DNA of 38,359 nt. It comes from a virus. Shown here piece after piece: positions 22,790 through 29,099 of this stretch (positions are counted from its first letter, which is position 1; the number at the start of each line of letters is the position of its first letter). The notes under the pieces were generated by a model. That model saw nothing but the letters and a program-made list of their open reading frames with translations. It was not told the DNA's origin and searched no databases. The stretch covers positions 1-38,359 of the IMG/VR virus record IMGVR_UViG_3300033144_006803. One strand, written 5' to 3'. The position numbers and the translations under genes were made by a program.

Positions 22790-23223
22790 TCACATGCTTG
22801 CAGTTCGTCGCCGTGTTCTTGATAGTACGCGGCATCATCGGCGTGTATTGCTTCGTTCGCGCGGTGATGACCGAGTACGACGAAGAGATGCTCATCGAGA
22901 GGCCGATGCAATTCAAGCCGAGAGGCACGGCCGCGAGTCAAGTCATCGTCGACGACCTCGACTTCGACGGGGTGCGCGAGTTCTACAGGCGCGAGATTGC
23001 CGACTCGTTCAAGGCGCCGCCGTCGCATGTGAATTGTCGCTCGGCAATCAACTACTTCAATCACGACAAAGACCGAGCGCTCACCGACGAGGAAATACTC
23101 AAGACGGTAAAAATGTTTCGAGGCGAAGACGCCGACGAGCCGAGGGGCAAGTATCGCCTCGGGCAATTGCTCATCGAGTTCGGCGTCGATTACAAGAAAG
23201 GGTCAAGCGATGGCAACGAGTAA
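22777..23223 (+). CDS. Single-pass membrane protein, 148 aa
   Basis: An N-terminal transmembrane helix (CLQFVAVFLIVRGIIGVYCF) is followed by a soluble charged domain (IVDDLDFDGVREFYRREIAD and on). It overlaps the lipoprotein gene by 13 bp and the next gene by 14 bp. Together with the lipoprotein and the 41-aa membrane peptide it forms a small cluster of envelope proteins. Confidence 0.65.
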   Translation: MGAIVTCLQFVAVFLIVRGIIGVYCFVRAVMTEYDEEMLIERPMQFKPRGTAASQVIVDDLDFDGVREFYRREIADSFKAPPSHVNCRSAINYFNHDKDRALTDEEILKTVKMFRGEDADEPRGKYRLGQLLIEFGVDYKKGSSDGNE

Positions 23224-23425
23224 AGAGGTGCGCGCCGCTCAACTCGAAGTGCTCGAAGCGGTGAGCGATGCGTTCGACTCGCTTATGCACGACGGCGCGA
23301 CGACCGACGGCGACGTGCGCGATGTCGTCGAGGTCGCGAACCGGCGACTCAAGCAAGACGGTCACCCGTTCGAGTTCATCGAGTCGTGCGGGAGTTGCTA
23401 CATCGCGAAAGAGGTCAAAGAATGA
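23210..23425 (+). CDS. Hypothetical small early protein, 71 aa
   Basis: Two helices (AAQLEVLEAVSDAFDSLMHD; DVRDVVEVANRRLKQDG) and a C-terminal strand with two Cys (FIESCGSCYIAKEV). No recognised family. It overlaps both neighbours. Confidence 0.6.
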   Translation: MATSKEVRAAQLEVLEAVSDAFDSLMHDGATTDGDVRDVVEVANRRLKQDGHPFEFIESCGSCYIAKEVKE

Positions 23426-23547
23426 GCGGCGGCGTCGACGTGAGGTTCGTGCTCGTGGTGCTCGGGTTCGTGAGTGCGTACGTCGTCGGGGTCGCAATAC
23501 TTGTATACGTGCGGCAACGCCGCGCGAAGAAAGGGGCGAAGAGATGA
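23422..23547 (+). CDS. Small membrane protein, 41 aa
   Basis: The peptide is mostly one transmembrane helix (FVLVVLGFVSAYVVGVAILV) ending in a basic tail (RQRRAKKGAKR). ATG 23422 overlaps the upstream TGA, and its stop overlaps the next ATG. The basic tail places the C-terminus in the cytoplasm by the positive-inside rule. Confidence 0.6.
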   Translation: MSGGVDVRFVLVVLGFVSAYVVGVAILVYVRQRRAKKGAKR

Positions 23548-23921
23548 GAGTCGTACAATTTAAGTTTTCCGTCGGCGAGCGAGTGAGCAATGCGGCGGGG
23601 GCGACGGGCGTCGTGCTATACGGTGCGATTGACGGCGACGGGGTGTTCTATCGTGTCGACGTCGAAGGTGCGGGCGAGGCGAACGTGCGCGAAGAGGACA
23701 TCTCGGGAAGTGAGAGGCCGGTGAGCAATCCGGTCTTCGAGTTCTCGCTCAATCAGGTCGTCACGTACGACGGTCGCACGGCGGTCGTCATCGGCCGGGC
23801 GCAAACGGTCAACGAGGCGAGCGACCTCAAGACGAGGTACGACATCGCAAGGCGCGCCGAAGACAACGTCTCGTGGGAACGCGAGCGGCTCGAAGTCGTG
23901 CCGACCGAACTCACGTCTTAA
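23544..23921 (+). CDS. Duplicated small beta-barrel protein, 125 aa
   Basis: Residues 1-60 (VVQFKFSVGERVSNAAGATG... VREEDIS) and 67-120 (NPVFEFSLNQVVTYDGRTAV... ERERLEVV) look like two copies of the same strand pattern. Single-domain relatives lie at 25214 and 25443. The pattern (F-x-F-x-V, then a turn, then V-x-x strands) recalls KOW or SH3-like barrels. Binding partner unknown. ATG has AAAGGGGCGAAG upstream. Confidence 0.65.
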   Translation: MRVVQFKFSVGERVSNAAGATGVVLYGAIDGDGVFYRVDVEGAGEANVREEDISGSERPVSNPVFEFSLNQVVTYDGRTAVVIGRAQTVNEASDLKTRYDIARRAEDNVSWERERLEVVPTELTS

Positions 23922-23934
23922 ACAAAGACGACCC

Positions 23935-24011
23935 CGAGGGGGTTCCGAGTCGCCGGTCACCTCGCGCCCGCCCGAGACGGCGGTCAAATGACCCGGCGAC
24001 TCGCCCCCTCG
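23935..24011 (+). other. Structured intercistronic element, long two-part stem
   Basis: CGAGGGGG (23935-23942) pairs with CCCCCTCG (24004-24011), and inside it GAGTCGCCGG (23947-23956) pairs with CCGGCGACTC (23993-24002). The 36-nt apical region could form a further small stem. It fills the 115-bp gap before the 24037 gene. No T-tract; a structured RNA or processing element is more likely than a terminator. Confidence 0.6.
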
Positions 24012-24036
24012 ACTACAGGACAAGAAAGGTTGAACG

Positions 24037-24546
24037 ATGACCGAAGACAACGCGACGAGAATCAAGTGCGCGCAAGCAATCGTGCGAGCAATCAACGGCC
24101 TCGCGCTTGCGACCGCACCCGACTCACAAGACCATAACTGGAACGAGGCCGCACATCACTTCGAGCATGCACTCGAAGACCTCGGCGGCATGCTCGACCC
24201 CGAGCCGACCGAGCCGATGGTATCGGCCGAGAACATGCGGCTCGTGCTCGAAGGGGTGAGGCGTGACTTGCACTCGCACACCGGGGTCGGCACGGTCTTG
24301 AGGCAAATCAACGTCGCCCTCAATCACTTGCCGAAGAGCAAGCGCAAGAGCGCACTCATCGGGCAAGCCGAACTCGACGAAGCGAACAACCTCGACTTCG
24401 TGCTCAAGATGCTCGACGACTTCGAGAAGGTGCTCACCGTCAACGACACAAATCAGCGCGCGCACTACGAGGCAACGCTCAAGGCAAGAGCCGACGCCGC
24501 GAACCTCGTGACCGAGTACCGCAAGCGGCTCGGGGGTGAAGCGTGA
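24037..24546 (+). CDS. Hypothetical helical protein, 169 aa
   Basis: Almost all helical: IKCAQAIVRAINGLALATAP, then MLDPEPTEPMVSAENMRLVL and KMLDDFEKVLTVNDTNQRAH. No enzyme motif, Cys cluster or membrane helix. Begins after GAAAGGTTGAACG. The stop overlaps the next ATG. Function unknown. Confidence 0.65.
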   Translation: MTEDNATRIKCAQAIVRAINGLALATAPDSQDHNWNEAAHHFEHALEDLGGMLDPEPTEPMVSAENMRLVLEGVRRDLHSHTGVGTVLRQINVALNHLPKSKRKSALIGQAELDEANNLDFVLKMLDDFEKVLTVNDTNQRAHYEATLKARADAANLVTEYRKRLGGEA

Positions 24547-25217
24547 GAGACATACGCGACACGGCAACGGCAAAGCGGCGAGAGATGGGCAAGCGAGACG
24601 CGCACTTCGAGCAAGAGCGCAAACTCGACAGGCTCGCGAAGAGGGCGGGGGCTCGAAGGGTCAACGCGAAGAGATACCGACGAACGAACGAGGTGCTCGC
24701 CCGACTACGCGAGAGCACCCGGCTCTTCGTCAAGGCTCTCGGGGCGACGACCGCCGAGGCAATCGCGGCGTGCGAGGCGATGGCAAGATTGTCGACGGCA
24801 TACTCGTACATCACGCCGCTCAAGCCGACCGGCACCCTCGTCATGACACGAACACCCCCGAGTGCGCCGAGCATGATACAAGAGGCATACGACGAGGCGA
24901 GGCGGGTCGCGAACGAGAACGCCGAGAGGCACCTCTTCGACGACAACGTCTTCGGGGTCGAGGGCAAGATACTCGCGTCACACACCGAGACGGTCAACGG
25001 GCAAGAGGTCACGGTCATCGACGACGTCGAGGTGTTCGCTTTTGCCGGGGCGAGGCGGTGCGGCAATTGCGTCTCGTTTCATCTTCGAGAGGGCGACACG
25101 CTCTCGGGGTGGTGCGGCATCACTCGACCGAACCGCGAGCGCGCACCGACCGACGTGTGCCCGGCTCACATCTTCAAGACCGACAAGAACCGTATCACGA
25201 GAAAGGCAACGACATGA
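24543..25217 (+). CDS. Hypothetical protein with C-terminal Cys cluster, 224 aa
   Basis: The basic helical N-terminus (about 1-60, Arg/Lys-rich) leads to a central helical part and a C-terminal Cys/His region: CGNCVSFHLREGDTLSGWCG then DVCPAHIF. Four Cys and two His in about 35 residues could form a zinc site or Fe-S cluster. I note that HNH-type and mobile-element regulatory proteins can have this layout, but no full motif is present. Confidence 0.6.
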   Translation: MRDIRDTATAKRREMGKRDAHFEQERKLDRLAKRAGARRVNAKRYRRTNEVLARLRESTRLFVKALGATTAEAIAACEAMARLSTAYSYITPLKPTGTLVMTRTPPSAPSMIQEAYDEARRVANENAERHLFDDNVFGVEGKILASHTETVNGQEVTVIDDVEVFAFAGARRCGNCVSFHLREGDTLSGWCGITRPNRERAPTDVCPAHIFKTDKNRITRKATT

Positions 25218-25426
25218 CGATGCAATACGTGTTCGTCTTTGCAGTCGGGCAAACCGTCATGACGGCCGACGGTACGACCGGCACCGTCGAGTCGTGCATC
25301 GTGTCGGCCGACAAGCACGGGCACTTGAGTGAGTGGTATGGGGTGAAGCCGAGCGCGCCGTACGATGCTCGCGGGCGCTTGACAGGGTGCCGCGTTCATC
25401 GCGGCACGATGCTCACCGGATACTAA
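25214..25426 (+). CDS. Small beta-barrel-like protein, 70 aa
   Basis: MTMQYVFVFAVGQTVMTADG and GTVESCIVSADKHGHLSEWY align by eye with the 25443 protein and with the first half of the 23544 protein (shared F-x-F-x-V, G-x-V-E-S-C). ATG overlaps the upstream TGA and has AAAGGCAACGAC before it. Confidence 0.6.
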   Translation: MTMQYVFVFAVGQTVMTADGTTGTVESCIVSADKHGHLSEWYGVKPSAPYDARGRLTGCRVHRGTMLTGY

Positions 25427-25442
25427 AACGAAAGGCAACGAC

Positions 25443-25649
25443 ATGATGAGAGAAGTGCAATTCAAGTTTGACGTTGACGAGCGTGTCTTCGACACTCGCA
25501 ACAACAAACTCGGCTCGGTCGAGTCGTGCTCGGTCGACCTCAAGGGCAACAGTTACTTCGTCGTGTTCGACATGGTGCCCGAGCGTTGGATACGCGAAGA
25601 GTACCTCGCGACGCTCGCACCCGACAGGGCGCAACCGGCGAGGCCGTGA
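25443..25649 (+). CDS. Small beta-barrel-like protein, 68 aa, paralogue
   Basis: MREVQFKFDVDERVFDTRNN then GSVESCSVDLKGNSYFVVFD and WIREEYLATL. The three-part pattern matches the 23544 and 25214 products, so these genes probably arose by duplication. The first two codons are both ATG (25443, 25446). Confidence 0.6.
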   Translation: MMREVQFKFDVDERVFDTRNNKLGSVESCSVDLKGNSYFVVFDMVPERWIREEYLATLAPDRAQPARP

Positions 25650-25650
25650 C

Positions 25651-26004
25651 ATGAGCACCCTACACGTCGAACTCGACGTCTTGGTCAAGGGCGCCGAGTG
25701 CCCGAAGTACAGGCAACCGTCTTGTCACCCGCTCAACGTCGGCGACGGCGACATCTTCGTGTGCAAGCATCGAGCATGGCCGCAAAACAGAGCGAGAGAC
25801 TTCTCGCCGGTCGTCGAGTGCGGCGGCTCGTTCAAGAGGTGCGAGGTCGTCACGTCGAAGGCGTGGCGGCACTACAAGAGCGGCCTCACGCAACGACGCA
25901 ACAACGCACACAAGAGGCTCAATCGCATCGAGAACGAACTCGGCTTCGTCGAGCATCTCGAAGGGCGACATCACAAGAACCGGCGAGAGGCTCGGAAAAG
26001 ATAA
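25651..26004 (+). CDS. Hypothetical Cys-rich basic protein, 117 aa
   Basis: Starts at ATG 25651 right after the upstream TGA. Four Cys in the first 60 residues (AECPKYRQPSCHPLN; FVCKHRAW; VECGG; RCEV) suggest a zinc site. The C-terminus is very basic and helical (KRLNRIENELGFVEHLEGRH). The frame after its stop stays open and looks coding for about 50 more codons (see 26005). Confidence 0.6.
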   Translation: MSTLHVELDVLVKGAECPKYRQPSCHPLNVGDGDIFVCKHRAWPQNRARDFSPVVECGGSFKRCEVVTSKAWRHYKSGLTQRRNNAHKRLNRIENELGFVEHLEGRHHKNRREARKR

Positions 26005-26404
26005 TTCGAGATTGCCCTTGACGGCGATACGTACGTTGTCATATGTCGAGGGCATGAAGGCACGAAGACATACCGCAAGCAACTCGACAGAACGGGCGAG
26101 TGCGACAAGCGAAACACCGACCCCTCGCAAGTCTCACTCGCTCGACTCTTGTCACGAGATAAACGGCAACGCTTTCCTCAACGACTTCGACGACGACACA
26201 CTCGACATACTCATCAACGCGGCACTCGACCCGGCACTCGCCGTCGACTCGACTACCCCGCCGGGCGCGTTCGCTCGCGTGGGCGCGTGGGAAGTTAATA
26301 TTCTTAAGAGTGATACTTATAGCCTCAAGAACAACGTAAGAGTAATACTCTTCGTTGCCCCCCGTTCGGGCTGTTCTTCTATCGACCGAGGTCAAATCAC
26401 ATGA
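26005..26404 (+). pseudogene. Possible broken gene before the terminase
   Basis: The frame of the upstream gene continues past its stop with protein-like sequence (FEIALDGDTYVVICRGHEGT) to about 26140. Then the +1 frame becomes protein-like (NGNAFLNDFDDDTLDILINA) and stays open to 26404. Neither part has a good start; an ATG at 26054 would give 116 codons in the second frame. The last 100 bp are AT-rich with direct repeats and look regulatory. This fits a degraded or frameshifted gene, or an assembly indel. Confidence 0.4.
26306..26352. repeat. Two direct copies of AAGAGTRATACT, 32 bp apart
   Basis: AAGAGTGATACT (26306-26317) and AAGAGTAATACT (26338-26349) start 32 bp apart, three helical turns. 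The second is part of a 15-bp inverted repeat AAGAGTAATACTCTT (26338-26352). They lie 50-95 bp before the terminase small subunit gene and could be binding sites for a late regulator. Confidence 0.5.
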
Positions 26405-27138
26405 GTGATAATGCGAACCCGAAAGCGAAAACGAGAACGAAGACGAGAACAAAGTCGTCGGCTCATACCGCCGCTCAACGTAAACGCAAGAATAAGGCGA
26501 AGTCGAAAGCACTACCCGAGACAGGCAAGAAAGCAAAGCGCGGGCGTAAACTGGGCTCAAACACCGACATCACACCGCCCTACAAAATCGAAGAGATGTT
26601 CTTCGCATGGGCTGAGAGTGGTTCGTTTGCAGAGGCCGCGCGTCTCTCGGACTGTGACCCTCGAACCGTCGCCCGCTACCATGACAAATACAACTGGCCT
26701 CTTCGCCTCGAACGCATACACGCCCGGCTCATCGACGAGGTCGACGCCGACATCATCGAGGTCAAGGGTGAGATGCTTCGAGAGTTGAGCGTCATACGCA
26801 AGCGCGCTCTCTTCACCTTCATGAGCAAGCGCGACCTCAAGGCGAAAGACGCGGCGAACATATACGACCGTGCGCTCAAGGCCGAGATGCTTGTGCGCGG
26901 TGAGGCGACGAGCCGAAGCGAGACTCTCGTCGGTCGTGCGGCCGAGCGCCGAGCCGAGCAACTCAAGGGCGGCACGGCACCCGAGAGCGACGCCGTGATA
27001 CCCGAGGGCTTCGAGGTGCGGCTTGAGGTCATCAACGGGGGCAAGGGCGCGAAGGGCACCGAGCCCGAGGCCGTCGATACCCGTGAGGACGACACCGCGC
27101 CCTCGTGCGGGGCTTCGAGCAAGGGGGGCGGCTCATGA
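26401..27138 (+). CDS. Terminase small subunit
   Basis: The 245-aa protein opens with a very basic low-complexity tail (about residues 1-50). A helix-turn-helix follows (MFFAWAESGSFAEAARLSDC then PRTVARYHDKYNWPLRLERI), then a long helical oligomerisation region (about 110-170) and an acidic C-terminus. This is the standard layout of small terminase subunits that recognise the packaging site and recruit the large subunit. The large subunit gene lies 405 bp downstream. ATG 26401 overlaps the end of the preceding ORF by 4 bp. Confidence 0.75.
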   Translation: MSDNANPKAKTRTKTRTKSSAHTAAQRKRKNKAKSKALPETGKKAKRGRKLGSNTDITPPYKIEEMFFAWAESGSFAEAARLSDCDPRTVARYHDKYNWPLRLERIHARLIDEVDADIIEVKGEMLRELSVIRKRALFTFMSKRDLKAKDAANIYDRALKAEMLVRGEATSRSETLVGRAAERRAEQLKGGTAPESDAVIPEGFEVRLEVINGGKGAKGTEPEAVDTREDDTAPSCGASSKGGGS

Positions 27139-27191
27139 CAAGCGACTACCCCTTGCAAGCCCGTGACGGGGCTGTATTGTCGTATTCAAGT

Positions 27192-27237
27192 ATGGCGCAA
27201 TTGTTAGAAGATAAAATGGCGCATAATATGTATTATG
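27192..27237. repeat. Repeat and dyad cluster upstream of late promoter
   Basis: ATGGCGCA occurs at 27192-27199 and 27216-27223. A 16-bp inverted repeat CATAATA-TG-TATTATG lies at 27222-27237, 19 bp before the -35 box at 27256. This placement suits an activator site. Confidence 0.5.
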
Positions 27238-27255
27238 TTAACCAACACTCACAAG

Positions 27256-27285
27256 TTGATGACAGGCAAGGGCTTATCGTATAAT
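27256..27285 (+). promoter_or_regulatory. Candidate late promoter
   Basis: TTGATG (27256-27261), 18-bp spacer, TATAAT (27280-27285), in an AT-rich context. The -10 is perfect but the -35 is only partial, fitting a promoter that needs an activator. It would transcribe the packaging, head, tail and lysis genes round to the terminator at 7550. The leader before the large terminase is about 250 nt. Confidence 0.6.
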
Positions 27286-27543
27286 GCAATTACATTGCCG
27301 AGAGTTTAAAGTGTTGACAATGAAAGCGATAGCAAACGCCGGCCGTTCGGCGGGCTCGCTTTCCTGTCACCCTGTCATGCTTCTCGCCGGTCACGGCACG
27401 ACCCTCGGCACCGCCCCCGCCGCCCGGTTCGCCCGGCGCTTCCCGGCCGTTCGCCGGGGGTGTTCGAGAATCACTCGGCCGCCTGTCTTCGACAGGGGCG
27501 ACCCTCACCCGAAAGATTTGCCCGGTTTTGAAACGGGGGCATC

Positions 27544-29082
27544 ATGACATCATCGCCCGTGCAAGTGGAACTTGAAGAGGCCGAGGTCGAGCGGTTGCTT
27601 GACAAGGTGAGTGTGCCGTCGGGGTTCGTTGAAGAGGGGGTCGAGTTCGTCGACGGGAAGGTCGTTCTTGAGGGGTGGCAAAAGTACATCGTTGACACTA
27701 ATGACCCGCGTGTGATTTTGAACAAGGCGCGGCAGACGGGGTTCTCTTTTGCGGTCGCGTGTCGCGGGTTTGCGCGTTGCTATTTGTCGCCCGCGAACGG
27801 GTACACTCTTGCGTTGACGTCGTTCAATCTTGAAGATGCTTTCGAGAAAATCAGATATATTAATCAACTTGATGACGGGTTGCCGAGTGGTGAGAGGCTC
27901 AAGCGCATCGTCGACTCGAAGACGAGCATCGAGTACGAGAACGGCAACCGAGTCGTGAGCATGTTCACCCCGAGGGGCAAGCATGCCGAGGTCGTGATTG
28001 ATGAGATGGCAATCATGCAAGACCCTCGCCGGGTGTATCAAGCGGCGGTCGGTATGACGGCGAGAGGCGGGGGCATCATCGTCGGGTCGAGCCCCTTGTC
28101 GCAAGCCGGTCAATTTGCCGACATATGGAAAGCCGAGGGCGGCAAGTTCCTCAACTTCAAGCGCATCGCGGTGCCTTTTTGGAAGAGTGCCGCGTTGTGT
28201 CTTGACATCGTTGCCGCGACGAACGCGTACGACACGGGTGTGCCTCTCGAAGAGATTGTATACGGGTACGGGCGCGAGACTATCATCGAAGCGTTCGACT
28301 CGATGTTTGACGAGGACTTTCGCACCGAGTTTTGTTGTCAGTGGATTGACGGGTCGAGTGCGTTCTTGAGTTGGGAACTCGTCGATACTTGTAGCAATGC
28401 CGACCGGATTGTCAAGCGTGTGACGATGAACCGCAACGAGGGCTTCGCTCGGGTGCAAGAACTCGTCGAGGGGTTGCGCTCGATTGAGGGCGATATATAT
28501 ACCGGGTTTGATGTCGGCCGTCGCAAGGACAAGAGCGAGATAATGCTCGGGGCGTTGCGAGACGGCAAGGTCGGCGAGGTCGCACACATCACCCTCGACC
28601 GAACCGAGTTCGAGGTGCAAGAGCGAGTCACCGACTTGATACTCTCGCTTGACCGTGCGCGTATAGTGTGCATCGACGAGACGGGGCTCGGCATGGAACT
28701 CGCCGAACGCGGTGCGAAGAGGCACGGGTCGCGAGTGCAGGGCGTCACGATGTCGGTCAAGACGAAGCCACAAATCGCGAACAACCTTCGCGTGATGATG
28801 GAAACGAGCAAGGTCGAGTTCGGTCGTGACCGCGAGACGATGATACAATTGCACTCGGTCAAGCGACAGGTACGACCCGGCTCGAACACGGTCACGTACG
28901 ACGTCGACCGGAACGAGAAGCACCACGCCGACCGGTTCATCGCGGCCGGGCTTATGTGTTGGGGTGCCGCCGACAAGTTGCAGGGCACCGAGCCCGCCGT
29001 GTACGTGTTCGACTTTGCCGACGAGGCGCGCGAGATGCAAGCGTCGCGCCTTGACGAGATGATACTCAACGAAGAGATTTGA
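27544..29082 (+). CDS. Terminase large subunit (Mu gp28-like)
   Basis: The 512-aa DNA packaging motor has an N-terminal ATPase with a deviant Walker A (K61-ARQTGFS, residues 62-68), Walker B VVIDE (150-154) and coupling motif VGSSP (180-184). A C-terminal RNase H-like nuclease has GFDVGRR (D323), CIDETG (D378/E379) and NEKHHADRF (D463). The RQTGFS form of Walker A and the spacing are typical of the Mu gp28 group. ATG 27544 lacks a strong ribosome binding site; GGGGGC is 5' of it. The first 30 residues are acidic. Confidence 0.88.
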   Translation: MTSSPVQVELEEAEVERLLDKVSVPSGFVEEGVEFVDGKVVLEGWQKYIVDTNDPRVILNKARQTGFSFAVACRGFARCYLSPANGYTLALTSFNLEDAFEKIRYINQLDDGLPSGERLKRIVDSKTSIEYENGNRVVSMFTPRGKHAEVVIDEMAIMQDPRRVYQAAVGMTARGGGIIVGSSPLSQAGQFADIWKAEGGKFLNFKRIAVPFWKSAALCLDIVAATNAYDTGVPLEEIVYGYGRETIIEAFDSMFDEDFRTEFCCQWIDGSSAFLSWELVDTCSNADRIVKRVTMNRNEGFARVQELVEGLRSIEGDIYTGFDVGRRKDKSEIMLGALRDGKVGEVAHITLDRTEFEVQERVTDLILSLDRARIVCIDETGLGMELAERGAKRHGSRVQGVTMSVKTKPQIANNLRVMMETSKVEFGRDRETMIQLHSVKRQVRPGSNTVTYDVDRNEKHHADRFIAAGLMCWGAADKLQGTEPAVYVFDFADEAREMQASRLDEMILNEEI

Positions 29083-29099
29083 CGAAGGGGCGGTTGAGA

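Larger units (their letters stand above)
27139..27543. other. Non-coding gap between terminase genes (regulatory and possible packaging site)
   Basis: The left part (27175-27330) is AT-rich with repeats and a promoter. The right part (27335-27480) is GC-rich with 11-bp direct repeats CCGGCCGTTCG (27339 and 27443), the tandem CCTGTCA (twice within 27362-27377) and several short dyads. An 87-codon frame here (27284-27547) has codon use unlike the genome and is rejected. Location next to the terminase makes it the best candidate for the pac or cos site. Confidence 0.5.

Noticed and set aside
26022-26050. Possible promoter TTGACG-17-ATATGT
   Set aside because: The -10 is poor and the sequence lies within protein-like DNA; insufficient evidence.
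27284-27547. 87-codon + strand ORF before the large terminase
   Set aside because: Codon use differs from all neighbours, the translation is Pro/Arg/Ala-rich without structure, and the region is filled with repeats; treated as non-coding.
27542-27555. Operator-like TCATGACATCATCG overlapping the large terminase start codon
   Set aside because: Matches the early dyad at 11 of 14 positions, but about one such match is expected by chance in 38 kb and there is no promoter around it.
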